From the NCBI GenBank assembly GCA_035048495.1, contig CM068547.1:25241913-25305912 (forward strand): a DNA stretch of 64,000 bases, given 5' to 3'. Under the pieces are notes generated by a model. The model was not told where the DNA came from. It saw only the letters and a list, made by a program, of their open reading frames with translations, and did no database searches. Within the stretch, counting starts at the first letter, position 1. The number at the start of each line of letters is the position of its first letter. Shown in pieces: positions 11,028 through 23,474 of the stretch. Both the position numbers and the translations under genes were made by a program. This DNA comes from Euptelea pleiosperma. Taxonomy: Eukaryota; Streptophyta; Magnoliopsida; Ranunculales; Eupteleaceae.

Positions 11028-11921
11028 CTATTGCGCCCTGTCATCGGCCTTGATGATAGGCCTGTCATCAAAGTTTTACTTCTAAGAGGTTTGCCCTAAT
11101 AATGAGGGCAAAATGATTATTAAATTAGTTAATGTTGAAAAAATAAAAGATAAAAAATCTGTAGTCTTCAAAATGTCACAAAACATTAGGGATTGAAACC
11201 CACATAAAATAGGTGTAAATTTGGGCTCAAATTAAAATTGAACAATTCTAGATATTAAAGAAATAAAATCAAATTGATCAAAGAATGTTCAGTGTTACCA
11301 TCATCCCTAGTGGTCGTCATCCCTATCATATTCCTTAGAACATATTACCGATGGTCCTTGAGATTCACACCACACAAATCTTGAAGACAATCTAATGATC
11401 TAGACCTATGACCGACGACATAATACATATATAATACAATGATGGTGCAGTACAAAAGCCCCCAATCCATGGTATACATTGAATTGAGGGATGAATGGAG
11501 GCTTTACCATATACATATCTATCTATACTTCTACACTAAAGCTAACGTATCCACGTGACTCATTCTACATCTTTTTTACCTTTTCCAAAAAAAATCTCGG
11601 GATCTTCCATTACCCTTATTAAAAAGTAAGGATATATTAGACTTTTTCAAAACTTTAATTAAGCATTAACTTCTGCAAGAGATTTCAACCAAAACGACTA
11701 TCTTCTTTCCAAAACGATACATCTTTTAAATCAATTCATTTCTTCTTTCTAAAACTCTCCTTGAAATTTATTCCTTAAAATTCTTTTCTAAAAGTCTCAA
11801 ATATTAATGGTGTATTTCCTAATTGTTGAAGCCTCTAAATATCTTCATTAAATAGACTTCCTTTTAGGATAAAAGGTTTCCTAACCAAAACGTCTCTCTT
11901 TTTTTCTTATATAAATATTAA
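11028..11921. other. intergenic; possible Helitron 5' end at 11524
   Basis: Nothing coding in 11028-11515. At about 11524 (plus) TCTATACTTCTACACTAAAG resembles the 5' termini of the Helitrons in this window. AAAACGTCTCTC-type sequence follows, as inside other Helitrons here. No matching 3' end was identified, so this may be a Helitron cut by the insertion at 11922. Confidence 0.35.
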
Positions 11922-13218
11922 CTAGTAATGAAAGCCCGTGCTAAAGCACGGGTGGAAAACGAAAATACAACCTAACAACAATTAATTTTTATATGTACAT
12001 CTAATTGTAGTAGGAAATAATACAGAAAAATTGTTTAACTATTCCCTTTCCCTTCATCCTCTCTAAACATGATAAGAAAATGAAAAAAATTGCTAACACT
12101 AAAAGAAAATAAAAAATAAGTTTATATAATCTTCATTTTTACATTCAAGTATCGCTCAACAGCACATCCACTATGTCCATAATAGTGACGACCCTTTCAT
12201 TAGTTCTCCCCATCTTCATAATATTTTCATTCACAATCCTCTCTTTGTTATCTTCAACAACATCCCCTTAGCCTGTAAAACATGATAAGAAAATAAATAA
12301 AAAAGGGCTAACAATGGAAGAAAATAAAAAAAATTCATAGTATTCGTTTTTACCTTCAAAGATTTATACAATCCTAAAAAATTGAAACCCTACAAATAAA
12401 CAAACAATCGTTCTAATGTCTAAACATAAACATAAATGTAAATAATTGAATAACAATTCTTTTAGATGCCCAAATCAAGTATTCAGCAGAGACAACTCAT
12501 TGAAGGAAAAAAAAAGTTTTAGAAGAGATGGTAAAGATATCGAACCAAATTGGCTTTTCTCCTGTTTTTGTGTCTTCGTCATTCGAAGAAGCTCAGTCAG
12601 TGAGAGAAATGTAAGAACCCTACCTAAACCCTAATATTTATATATGATCGAATTAATGGCTAATTAAATGGACATTTATTTATTAACGAATATAGAGAGA
12701 CATTAGATGTCAATAATGGAAGTGATGTTAATGGGAAAAACATTTCAATTGAAGCAAAAATAGAATGTTATGAAAATTGAAGGAAGGAGATGAAAGCCAT
12801 TAGAAGGTCATAATAGAAGCGGTGGTAATGAGATAAACGTTTTGATTGAAACATAAATAGAAGGTTGTGAATGTTATATTTTGGAAAATAAAAGGGTGTT
12901 AAGTGACGTTGAGAAAGACGAATTTAAGAACGAAGGAATAAATAATTTAAGAATGAAAAAGAAAATTAAGGAATAAGTAATTGAGATTTTAAAGAAAAAT
13001 AAATTAAGTTGGTTAGAAAGTCTAAAATGTCCTTAATGTTTGAGGTGCATTACTTAAAGTGTCAATGGGTGTTTTTAAAAAAGACAAAAAAGATAGGGTA
13101 GAGTCAAGTGGATGAGAGAGGAAAGAGAATTTTAGGTTGTAGACATGAGGAGAGTGCCATGTTAACTTGATGTGGAGGAGAGAGAACGACGTTGCTCGCT
13201 TCTCTGCTATAGTATAGA
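11922..13218 (-). mobile_element. non-autonomous Helitron
   Basis: Minus-strand 5' end TCTATACTATAGCAGAGAAG at 13218. The 3' end has a hairpin (CCGTGC, TTTA, GCACGG at about 11934-11952) followed by terminal CTAG at 11925-11922 and a flanking T. The 5' end is nearly identical to that of the element at 25700. About 1.3 kb, with no Rep/helicase frame. Confidence 0.8.
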
Positions 13219-13289
13219 TATATAGATTTATATATACCAGTCAAAACAATTCTTTCCTAGACAATCTCTTCTATTCCCGGTACATTTCC

Positions 13290-14053
13290 TTTTATTTTTG
13301 ACATACCCCCCATGTTATCTTTAAAATTTGATATACCCCCCTACAATTTGAAAAAGCTGACATACCCCCCATGACTTGGTCCACTATCATTTGACCAGTG
13401 TTGACCTGAGTTGACCACTAATTTTTTTCTTAAATGACAAAACTTCCCTTGTGTTTGGACAAAAAACTAAACCCCAAATAAAATGGATGTGGTGGATGGC
13501 CATCTAAGAGATTCAAATGGGTTAGTCACCCATCACCGGAGACCAATCCACCGGAGTCTCATTGCCAGCTGTCCACCACTCCGGCGACAATTTAAAAACC
13601 CAATCTTCTTCATTTTCTTTATGAATTAAAAAAAAATTATTACACAAACTCAAGTTTCTCTTTACGTGTTATTGAAAAACTAAATTCAAACTCCAATACC
13701 CACAATAGCAGATCTTCAAAGAAAACCTATCAAACATTTTCGACAAAAAAATGTAAAAAAATGTTTTTTCTTGGGTTTTTAAATTGTCGTCGGAGTGGTG
13801 GACGGCCGGCGATGAGACTCCGGTGGATTGGTTACTTGTGATGGGCGGCTGACCCATTTGCATATCTTGGGGTCTAGTTTTTGTCCAAACCCTTGTTCCA
13901 AAGTTGAAGAGAATGGCAGTTTTGTCCTTTAAGGAAAAAATTATTGGTCAACTCGGGTCAAAGTTGGTCAAATGACAGTAGACCAAGTCACAAAGGGGTA
14001 TGTCAATTTTTTCAAATTGTGGCGGGGGGGGGGGGTTATGTCAAAAATTTCCT
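13290..14053. mobile_element. long-TIR poly-C element, copy P1
   Basis: Starts TTTTTGACATACCCCCC, with the GACATACCCCCC motif three times; ends with the inverse, including a run of ten G near 14027-14036. The arms pair almost to the centre: CTCCGGTGGATTGGT and its inverse lie either side of about 13625-13740. The whole unit is a giant hairpin with no transposase. Confidence 0.85.
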
Positions 14054-15101
14054 ATATATTTTTTTGTATATTTTCTTATGAAGAACGAAGAATCCAAAAA
14101 GATTTTTTTTGTTATTTTAGTCGATGGGTATTAGTATTGGTAGATACATGGACACATCTCTCTCATAATGTTTTTTTTTTTTCAAAATTTAATTATTCTC
14201 TTTCACGTTGGATTGGATAAATAACTCTAACATTCTATATTTTTTGCAGAAAACCTAATGCTCAAAAAATTCGATCAATCGTACAAGAGAAGCTTAAATA
14301 TTCTATGGCGACCTTCAATCTTCAATCTCATAGTATTTTTTTTTTTTAAATCTAATTAATCTCTTTCACATTGGATTGGATGAACTCTTGCATTATATAA
14401 TCATTTGCAAGAAACCTAATGTTCAAACGATTCGATCAATCGTACAAGAAAAGCTTCAATCTTCTATGGCGGTCTTCAATCTTCAATCTCACGGTATTTT
14501 TTTTTCAAAATATAATTAATCATGAATAACTCTTACATTCTATATTTTTTTTGCAGAAAACCTTCAAGATATATATATATGAAAACAAGATATATATACT
14601 TATAATCAGATATTAAGATAGTCATTGATTATATGTGACTTTCACATTATTTTACAATAATTTATAATTTTTTATTTTCATTTTTCTTCACCCGTCTCTT
14701 TTTCTCAGATCAATAATTACTTTTAAACAACACCCATTTAAATTCCAACGTGTCTCTCCCTTTCCCAAATACCTCTCCTCTCCGAAAATGCATATAAGAA
14801 GAAGAAATCTGTATCCTCCTCCCCTTCCACTTCCCTTTCCCACTCTCCCTCTTCCACATCGGCTCTGTCGTTGCCATTGTTGCTCCCACCAGTTCTTCTC
14901 CATCGCCTCCAAACCCCAACAATCTCTAGAAGAGGTATTTTACAGTACATTATATTCTCAATCGTTGCCTCTTTTTTTTTGCGGGTATGTTGATTGATAC
15001 AATTAGGGTTTCGAGAGATTTGTTTAGGAACTGATGCTTTGATTATCAACTTTTGAACATAAAATCTACTTTGAATTTTTCCAATTTATATTTCTTTATG
15101 T
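14054..15101. other. intergenic with tandem repeat of about 160 bp (2.5 units)
   Basis: Units starting near 14179, 14340 and 14498 repeat poly-T, TCTCTTTCAC-TTGGATTGGAT, TTTTTTGCAG-AAAACC, GATCAATCGTACAAGA and CTTCAATCTTCAATCTCA. The repeated TTTTGCAG/A looks like a splice acceptor, so the unit may be a duplicated exon-intron junction of a lost gene. The rest to 15101 has no recognised gene. Confidence 0.6.
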
Positions 15102-15411
15102 TGTGTGACTAATAGATGCATATACGTAGAATCAATATGGGGTCGGTTGTTGTAACTGTTGTTAGTAGAGTCTATTGTGTGAAGTTATGTGTAGTGGGAA
15201 GTTATGGAGTTAGTTATTGTATATTGTATTTAAGAAAGGTTGTGAATAAAAGAAGGTACGAGATTATTACCCTTGTTAAGGAGGAGGCAATCCTCGAAAT
15301 AGTCATTAAGATTCACAATTGCTAAGTCCAAAAGAGGATCATGTAACATTGTATCATCGAAATAGTCATTAACGTTAACAATTGCTAAGTCCAAAAGAGG
15401 ATCACGTAACA
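15102..15411 (+). repeat. 5' LTR of the gag-only element
   Basis: TG at 15102, last CA just before the primer site. Carries a TATTTAAG box-like sequence near 15230 and a repeated 3' portion (about 15290-15410). Confidence 0.8.
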
Positions 15412-15519
15412 TTGGTATCAGAGCCGACGATCCTATCATGGCGGAGGCATGAAATGATGGGATTATTGAAGGAGACAACGGAAACCCATGGTAAGATGTT
15501 AATGTAGAGACTCACAACC

Positions 15520-16299
15520 ATGGATTCCAAAATTAAAACTATTGCAAGCGGCCAAAGCAAAGAAAAGGGGGAATCATCTCACGATCACTCCGTCAATAGA
15601 ACTCATGACAGCCGCATACCGGAACTCGATCGATCTTTTCAAACACGAACAACAAGATTAGATTTTCCTCGCTTGGATGAATTTGACCCCTCCGGGTGGT
15701 TGTACCGTGCCGAACAATTTTTTCTTCATCAACAAATTCCACCTACTCAACAATTGCTCATGGCATCCTTCCATATGGAAGGAAAGGCCCGCCAATGGTT
15801 CATATGGATGGAGAATTTGGAGCCATTGTCGATTGAGGCGACTTTTCTAAGGCTCTATTGAATCTATTTGGGCCATCACATTATGAAGACCCAATTAACT
15901 GCATTGCTGTCCAAATTGAGACAAACCACTTCTGTCAAACAATATCAAACTTAGTTCGAGGAATTGGCTAATCGTACTGAGGGCCTCAACAAAGCATTCG
16001 TGATAAGTTGTTTTATTGGAGGATTGAATGAAAAACTTAGGCTGAACATTCAAATGATGCGACCATCTACACTCACAGATGCTATTGGACTTGCACGCAT
16101 GCAAGAGGAGAAGATCTTAGCACAAAGACGACAAGTTCCACCCATCAAGCGTTTGACAATAGTAGAAATGAGGGAAGGAGAGAAAGGGGACTTTGTTATA
16201 ATTGTGATGACAAATTTGCGTTGGGTCATAGATGTAAAGTGCAACAGCTCTTTCTCATGCAAGGTAATTGGCCGGACGAAATTGCAGAAGGAGATCTGA
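15520..16299 (+). pseudogene. Ty3-type gag fragment, frameshifted
   Basis: The gag protein would package element RNA. Translation from 15520 gives a leader, then TTRLDFPRLDEFDPSGWLYR and a QWFIWMENL segment typical of plant Ty3 gag (Retrotrans_gag domain). The frame shifts near 15850, where the same sequence continues in another frame, and there is an in-frame TAG about 15952. From 15964 it resumes as ANRTEGLNKAFVISCFIGGL and ARMQEEKI. A zinc knuckle CYNCDDKFALGHRC is readable near 16195-16236, but in a shifted frame. Sequence then jumps to the polypurine tract, so pol is deleted. Not functional as it stands. Confidence 0.8.
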
Positions 16300-16402
16300 T
16301 GGTGCCCGTGAGGTGGAACGCAAAGACCCACCTTTAACCTTGAATTGATTTTTTTTTACTTGAACCTTGAGGACAAGGTTCATGGTAAGGGGGTAGGAAT
16401 GG

Positions 16403-16642
16403 TGTGTGACTAATAGATGCATATGCGTGGAATCAATATGGGGTTAGTTGTTGTGACGGTTGCTAGTAGAGTCTATTGTGGGAAGTTGTGTACTGGAAAG
16501 TTATGGAGTTAGTTATTGTATGTTGTATTTAAGAAAGGTTGTGAATGAAAGAAGGTATGAGATTATTAACCAGAAAATTGTTTGTTAAGGAGGAGGCTAT
16601 CCTCGAAATAGTCATTGACGTTCACAATTGCTAAGTCACAAC
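16403..16642 (+). repeat. 3' LTR of the gag-only element
   Basis: Aligns with the 5' LTR from TGTGTGACTAATAG to CACAATTGCTAAGTC, then diverges. The far 3' end seems truncated or differs by the duplication seen in the 5' LTR. No clear target-site duplication. Confidence 0.7.
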
Positions 16643-17123
16643 CTGATCGTGTCCAATCAATAGCATTCTTTTGTAGTCGAAAAAGGAAAAATAAATGATA
16701 AGCGCACTGAATAGAGAATTAAGATGATCGTTCAATCGGGTTTATTAAAAATTAAAAGATTGAAATATCCTTGAATTTAAACAAAAAAATATTTACATAA
16801 TATAATAATAGTTTATAAATAAAGTGGCAAAAGGCTTGGCTCAAATGATTGTCTCATATTTATCTGTTAATTCTTCTGATAAAAAAAAATTATCTACTAA
16901 TTCTGGAGGATCCATTGTTTACTTGGGATGGAGTGTCTCATCTTCTGGCTATACCCACCTTGCAAGGTTCTCTCACTAACACAGATTTTAAAGTGCTTAA
17001 CACTCCAGGTCTTCCGATGATGATATTTACAACGTACTCTTCCAATGGGATTTGGTGGACAGCTGTGAATAGCCCTTTCAAGTATTCCAACATCAATTTC
17101 TTTTACTAGACACCATCTATATA
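16643..17123. other. intergenic, no gene recognised
   Basis: AT-rich. An 86-codon frame at 16849-17109 has no recognisable domain. Confidence 0.4.
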
Positions 17124-18294
17124 TCTATATAAAAGCAGAGACCTCACAATCGACGTAGAGAGTACCACGTCAGCATATTATAATTTCAAAACGATCTCTG
17201 TACAGAGCATCTGCTAATATCCAAACCATACGCACAAATTCCAAATGTCATAACCTCTGCAAAAGTTTCTACATCCAATGGCAATGGCCCCTAATCGTCT
17301 CTCTCCCATCTTTAAATACCAAATGTCACAACCTCTACAAAAGTTTCTACTTCCAATGGTCACCTATCATGTCTCTTACTTTTTTATAACATACGGTTTC
17401 AAAAACAATTCACTTCTTCTTTACTGACCCATCTCTTTCACTTTTCCCTTTCTACCTTCATTGATGTAATTACTCAGACTTTACCATTTCTGAGAATCCA
17501 TTGATGCTTTGAAGTATCAGGTAACAAAGTGATCAGGTAATATTTATTTTCTTTCGTTTAATCATGTTGGTTAGGCTCTCTTCATAAAAAAGGTGTTGGA
17601 GAGCGATACGTACATGATTGTTAATTTATTTATTTGCATTTTGGATTGGTTATTTTTTTAGGTCGTTGTTCCATGGAATGTGGCAAATTTGAGGACAGGT
17701 GGAAAGAAGAATTGCCACCAGTACCGAGGAGAAGTAATGGTGTGGCCATGTGGGTGTTGTTTAGTGTTTTAGTCACCGGAGAGAATGGAAATAATTATTT
17801 TAAACTTGAAGTGTCTTCTGTGTTTTAGTAGATATTAAATCAACATGTAGATCTATTGTACGTTGTTCTCTTTATAAATGCATTTCTTTCTTCAAATAGC
17901 AAAGGTGGTAGAGTGCTTTGGTAAGGCAAGCTTCGCATGGGCTCTCATTTCCTTTATTTTCTTCAATCTGTTCTAGGCGGTGACCGTGTTTCAACGGCCA
18001 TCAACACCAGTGTAGTGCGGCAATGGTGAGGTGCTCCTTTCTTTTGCTCTAAATTTTATTTTGTCTTTTCCCTTTTCTTTGTTTTTTCTCTTCACTTCCT
18101 TCTTCATTTAACAGGGGGCAAGCAGTGGTGGTGTATGATTGACAAACGGTGGAGGTTCTGCCTCGCAATAGGAGTACGAGAAAATTATAGAAAAGAAGCA
18201 TGACTCCTGAGTCCTGATAGTTTATAGAGACCAGTTCACTGGGGTTGGACGGACTGGGTCTGACAACTCTACTCCTACCCGAGCAAAACTTTAC

Positions 18295-18560
18295 TTTTAA
18301 TGGGCGCTGACCGTATGGATGTTTGGCCAGTCCCTTGGTGGACTTGCAAACCAAAAAATAAACATGATTAGTGATTTCTAAGCGTTACATTGAAGTTATT
18401 TTTCATTTGTTGATTTTAACCATAGGAATTTGATCATTATTGAGTGTTATTTGGGTGCAACGATCCAAAGGTTGTAAAGCACTAATCAGGCCAATTATTG
18501 GTTTGCAGATCCAACGATGGACTGGCAAAACATCCATATGGTTAGCTTCCACTAAGAGTA
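18295..18560. mobile_element. foldback MITE family F, degenerate copy
   Basis: Left arm GCTGACCGTATGGATGTTTG and GCAAACCAAAAAATAAAC; right arm inverse with GGTTTGCAGATCCAACGATG and CAAAACATCCATATGG. Confidence 0.75.
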
Positions 18561-18654
18561 TGCAAAACATCCATATTGTGGGCTGTCACCCAAGTTTTAC
18601 TCATATCCATATCCGGATAAATGGATTTCTGTATACAAACACCCCCTAAAATAC

Positions 18655-18880
18655 CATATGGAACTCTTTGGGCCACTGACTCAATAAGGGTTGGCCCATC
18701 CCTTGGAGGACCTACACACCAAAAATCAACCTGATTGGTGATTTCTAGCTATTGAATTTAAGCATTTTTTTTATCCTTAGTCCAAGCCCATGATGAAAAT
18801 GTTCAAATCCAACATCTAAAAATCACAATTAGGCTACTTTTTTTGCGTGAGTCCACTGTCCAACAAGGGATGGGGATTCT
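18655..18880. mobile_element. foldback MITE, variant of family F
   Basis: Arms with GGACCTACACACCAAAAATC and an inverse right arm. The centre has CATGATGAAAATGTTCAAATCC, as in the variant at 41840-42110. Confidence 0.55.
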
Positions 18881-19232
18881 GTATACAAACATCAGGGGAT
18901 TTTGTATTATAGACATTCGCTTACTAGATGGACTCTCTGAGTAACCTGTGAAACCCATAGTAATTACTTTATGTGTAAAGATATGTACAGGCATTGCCTT
19001 CCTTCGATGTAAAATTGTTTAAGAAGGCAGAGACTTTAAGTACAATCAGATAGATTAGATTTTATTTATTTATTTATGTAAGCAATAGATGAGATTAGAC
19101 ACAAGAAACTCCTTACCAAAAAATATGGCATTTAAGCACTACCTCCCTTAGAAAATTGAAATAATTAGTAAGAATATCCCTTTGCACTTATTTAAATTAA
19201 GGTCAACCTTGGAAGTCAATTTTTATCAAAAA

Positions 19233-19762
19233 CTAGGGGAATGCCACGTGCGATGCACGTGCACCTTACACGTGGTAGTGCCTTACACGCGGCACAATCG
19301 TAGAGGTCACTGACCGTATCGATGTTTGGCCCATACCTAGGTGGACCTACATGCAAAAAATCAACATGATTAGTGATTTTTAGGGATTTGATTGGAGTCA
19401 TTTTTCTTGGTTAATTTTTAACTGTAGATTTTTTGTATTATCTGGGATACTTAGATCAAAAAGTTTGAAATCAATAATCAAGCTTATATTTGGTATATAG
19501 GTCCACTTAGGGATGGGACAAACATCCATATGTTCAGTGGTCTCTAAGAGAGTGCCACGTGGTTTATACGATGGTGCCTCATCGTCACTGATGAGGGATG
19601 TAGGCGTACTGAACAACTTAAATTGTGAAGGGCGTACTCCAACCCAGGTTTCTTCTTTATTCTAAAGGCATTTAATGAGGAAGGTTTTACCTTTGAAGTT
19701 GTAAGGCCTTTAATTGTGTCACATGTGTGGCAACTTCGGTTGTTGATTTATAATAGTATAGA
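19233..19762 (-). mobile_element. short Helitron carrying a family F foldback
   Basis: Minus-strand 5' end TCTATACTATTATAAATCAA at 19762, preceded by A. The 3' end has GTGCATCGCACGTGGC-type hairpin sequence, then CTAG at 19236-19233 and T. The right half (19255-19570) is a complete family F foldback; the 5' part is GAAGTTGCCACACATGTGAC, AATTAAAGGCC. The same composite occurs at 52729-53195 and, degenerate, at about 57790-58165. Confidence 0.75.
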
Positions 19763-21774
19763 TATAGGCTCTTGATTATATTAGTTGGGATCATCAATGT
19801 TATTTGGGTACTTTCTATTGATTATATTTCTAGGGTTTCTATTTTCAATCTCCTCAATTTCAACTTTTTATATGAAACCAATTAACAATTGAGGTTTGAT
19901 ATGCTCTTTATGTTTATGTTTTACTCAATACTTTTTCTCTTATATATGTGATTGATCTGACCCCCATTATAATGGTCATAAATTTAATGTGATGCCCTAA
20001 CCCCATTATATTTTTCCTGTTGTAACACTTGAGCGAATAAATGGAATGTATGTGTCCCTGTTATAATGGACATAACAGTTTGATTTTTTTTTCCTATGTT
20101 GTTCATTAATCTTAATCCTTTGCGTTTTTTCAAAATAGTTATACGATTTTTTCAAAGCATATATATTTATATTTAAAATTGGTTTGCAATTTATTTCAAT
20201 ATTTGGATTAGTAGGGTAGTGACTAAATTCAATTTTCTTAAATGGATTTTAAATTGAAAATATGTTGATGGGTTGTGTAATTCACTCAAATTGCTATAAC
20301 ATCTGCATTTAATAGGGTTATTTTTTGTTGATAGATTTCTGAATTGGGTTTTGATTACCTATGAACTTATTTCTTATGTTTATGATGTCACATGAGGAAT
20401 GCCCTTTCTTAGATTGAACGATTGACATTTTCCTTTCCTCTTTTCTAGAATCTGATTTGGAATACTCATGGTTTGAGGATTGGGTTAAAGAGTTAGAAGG
20501 TTGCTAACAGAAATGGTGGAATTCAACAAGGAACTCAATTCCGATACTTTGAATACTGCTTTGTAATATTTTGGCCTCTCTAGATCAATAATGCTTCTAA
20601 AGTGTTCCTGTTAATTCTTTTAAATTGTTAATGTGCTTTCATAAAGTTAAAATGCATCATTTTACAGGTGCAATTACATCAATTTCAAAAAAAAATATGG
20701 GGTATGATTGAAATGCGAATGGAAACAACCAAAATCATCAAATTACTCTGAGACTTTTGCTCAATTCCAACATGAGGATGGAGGATTTCGTCATCCCCGT
20801 GGAATAAAATGTCAGAGACAATGATGAAGCCAATAGTCAACCTTCTGTCAGACGAGAGACAAAGTAGAAAGGAAGATGCAGATTTATGGAGGTGTGTAGA
20901 AAAGGATGATGATGGCTTCAGCTTATGGAATAAGTTATGAGTATGAAGATTTCCCCATTGTTGGAGGTAAAAGTGTTGTGTCTCAGAACCCACATCAAAA
21001 GGGAGAGATGGAAGAGGGAGATGTCAAAAAGGATCTGAAGTGTTCTAAGGCCTTTGCATATGATTCATGCATTTTTTTTTCTTCGTAAGATTTTTTTGCT
21101 GCTTACTTGAATGATATAATATTTTGTTTCATGGGTTCAGTTATGGATCTTATCCAAGAAACCTTATTCATTTTTAAAAAAAAGTACACTCTACTATCAT
21201 AGATTTTCTTAGTTCTTATTTCCTTACCACACGTTTCATAAAAAAAATCTTTTATATTTCCCAATCATTGTGAATATGGGACTGGATAGGCAGTCTAATA
21301 AAGGTTTCCTGGGTTGATATTAAGATCGAGACTATGGTGAAACATGAGAGAGGCTTTAACATATCCCAGACATTAGGATTTGACCAATATCATTGTATAA
21401 CCCAGACAAGATTCCATATGGAAAATCTCCCAATGTGTTGCTTTGGTCATTGAACATGAAGAAATGAAACTCATTAGCTACCTCGAATGAAGCAATCAAT
21501 CAAGATTTTTATAGAGATGGTTAACATTACAATCATGTTGGAAAAAGTAATAGGTTTGAAAAATATAGATCAAGATCCATCAAGCATTACAAACAAGCAT
21601 TTTTAATGGATGTTTTGGAAACCTAAAAAATTAATCTAACCATGGCGGGTCCAGTTCAATTCTTCTGGAACAGAAATGAATTTTTTTTTTTTTTTTTGTA
21701 ATTCTGGAGGAGAAATGAATTAAAACACAATATGTTTAACCCTAAATCCTACAAATAAACTATAATAATTTTTT
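19763..21774. other. Helitron interior, no gene recognised
   Basis: AT-rich. Small frames, for example 20906-21088, have no recognisable domain. Exon-like fragments of captured genes are possible but I cannot identify any. Confidence 0.4.
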
Positions 21775-22956
21775 GGGAATTTTTGACATACCCCCCCATG
21801 TTTTCCTTGAAAACTGACATACCCCCCTACATTTTGAAAAAACTGACATACCCCCCTATGATTTAGTCAACCGTCTAATGATTGTTATTGACCATATTGA
21901 CTAACTAAATATTTAATAAAAGCCTAAAATACCAATTTCATCAACCTTCAACCACAATAGATGGGTGGTTAAACCGAAACCCTAACCCCCAAAACTAAAG
22001 GTTGTAGTGGTCGGCCGTCCAAGAGACTCCAGCAGGATGGTCACTGTGATTGGCAACCAACATACTGGAGTTTGTAGCCGGCTGACCACCACTCCAACAA
22101 TAATTTTAATGAGAATGTTGGAGATTGGTGGTGGTTTTATCCTTTCTCTAAGGAATGGATCAAAGAGATTCTTGGGCACTTGCTAAGTTCTGAACTTGTT
22201 GATTTTGTGGGTCTATGCCTGTGTAATGAATCGCTAGTTTGTCCCCAGGAAGGATCGTAGTGGAACAAGACCAACAACCACTAATATCAAATGGAGCATA
22301 TGGTTATATAACAGGATCGTAATGAATTTAATTGACGAGATCTATCGATGTAGCATGGGCCCAAACAATGTAACAGCACCGAAAGGGGTTGTACTGGTAT
22401 AACAGATGGTAGAATCCCTTATAAATCAGTGGTCTTGCACTAAGCCACAAAATAACTATGTTTTTTAACACTTAGGTTGTTTGATTTGAATCATGCTTGC
22501 TTCCTTACATCTCAGATGAAAGCAATAACAAAAGAAACCTGAAATCAATGGAAAAAACTAACACAATTAAAATAGAATTCAAAAGAAACTGACCATTAGG
22601 ATCTGTCAATCCAAGAAGACCCACTTGTCAATCCCGCAATCAGGATATGTCAAATGATAGAAACAGAAAGATTAAGACAAATGGAACATTAAATTCTTAA
22701 AAAGATGAACAAGAAACAAGATGAACAACAATCATTAGTTTTGGGGTTGGGCTTTCGGCCAAAAACCCCACTTGTAGTGGTCGAAGGTAGAGGAAAGGGG
22801 TATTTTAGACTCCTAAAATATATTTGGTTAGTCAACCTGGTCAATGATGGTCATTAGACGGTGGACCAAGTCATAGGGGGGTAAGTCAACTTTTTCAAAA
22901 TGTGGGGGGTATGTCAATTTTCAAGGAAAACATGGGGGGGTATGTCAAAAATTCCC
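21775..22956. mobile_element. long-TIR poly-C element, copy P2
   Basis: Starts GGGAATTTTTGACATACCCC; three GACATACCCCCC motifs, then a GTCAACCGTCTAATGATTGT block. Ends with the inverse of all of these, finishing ATGTCAAAAATTCCC. Longer centre (about 0.8 kb) than P1 and P3. Inserted close to the 3' end of the surrounding Helitron. Confidence 0.85.
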
Positions 22957-23017
22957 TAATTTTTTCTATTTTTTTTAAAATGGGCCGTGCAGAGTACGGG
23001 CTTTTGATAATTACTAG

Positions 23018-23382
23018 TTTTCTTGTATTAGGAAGATTTTTTTTATGAGGCCTGTTTTGACATGGCATGAGGTCAAGGGCACCCATCTGTACATGGCATA
23101 GTAGGGCCCATGTTTGTTTTTGGAATATTATCCTGCCCAATCAAGTGAGGAGCCCTCTCCATGGCCAGATGGGGACTTTCATATAGGGAGTCCATATTTG
23201 CACACCCTGTTTTTGGAATTTTATCCTGTCCAATCCCGAGATGGAGAAATCGTGGAGAGAGAGAGCGAGAGGTGTGCTCCTTTTTCTATTTATATAGGGG
23301 TGTGTGATGACAGCTTCTAGATCTGTAGCACAAAAATAAGGGGTGCGTGTGAAGACAAAGAAACACTATTTACAAATTAAAA
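23018..23382. other. spacer between two Helitron ends, no gene recognised
   Basis: A short direct repeat is visible (TTTTTGGAATATTATCCTGCCCAATC and TTTTTGGAATTTTATCCTGTCCAATC, split here by wording only; positions about 23116 and 23210), about 95 bp apart. Nothing else recognised. Confidence 0.45.
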
Positions 23383-23474
23383 CTAGGAATGAAAAACCCG
23401 TGCTTAGCATGGGCAATTTAAAATTTTTTTTTGAAAAGTATGTTTCCATTAAAAATATATCTTTTATATATATA

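Larger units (their letters stand above)
15102..16642 (+). mobile_element. small gag-only LTR retrotransposon (TR-GAG-like)
   Basis: Two direct LTRs begin TGTGTGACTAATAGATGCAT, at 15102-15411 and 16403 to about 16642. The primer site TGGTATCAGAGCC (15413-15425) matches the plant initiator-Met tRNA 3' end exactly. A purine-rich tract (AAGGGGGTAGGAATGG) precedes the 3' LTR. The internal region is about 1 kb and holds only a gag remnant; there is no protease, RT or integrase. The 5' LTR has an extra internal duplication of about 70 bp (the block AATTGCTAAGTCCAAAAGAG appears twice) that the 3' LTR lacks. Confidence 0.85.
17124..23017 (+). mobile_element. probable Helitron with nested insertions
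   Basis: The 5' end TCTATATAAAAGCAGAG at 17124 is preceded by A. The 3' end is a hairpin (CCGTGC, AGAG, TACGG at about 22985-23000) followed by CTAG at 23014-23017 and T. The interior includes family F MITEs, a short Helitron (19233-19762) and the poly-C element 21775-22956. Pairing of these two ends is inference; they could belong to different elements. No helicase frame seen. Confidence 0.5.

Noticed and set aside
20906..21088. 60-codon frame in the Helitron interior as a captured gene
   Set aside because: Only weak coding look; no family recognised and no splice structure supports it.
23018..23382. Short LTR-like direct repeat around TTTTTGGAAT-TTATCCTG
   Set aside because: Two similar 25-30 bp blocks 95 bp apart without primer site or TG...CA ends; too little to call an element.
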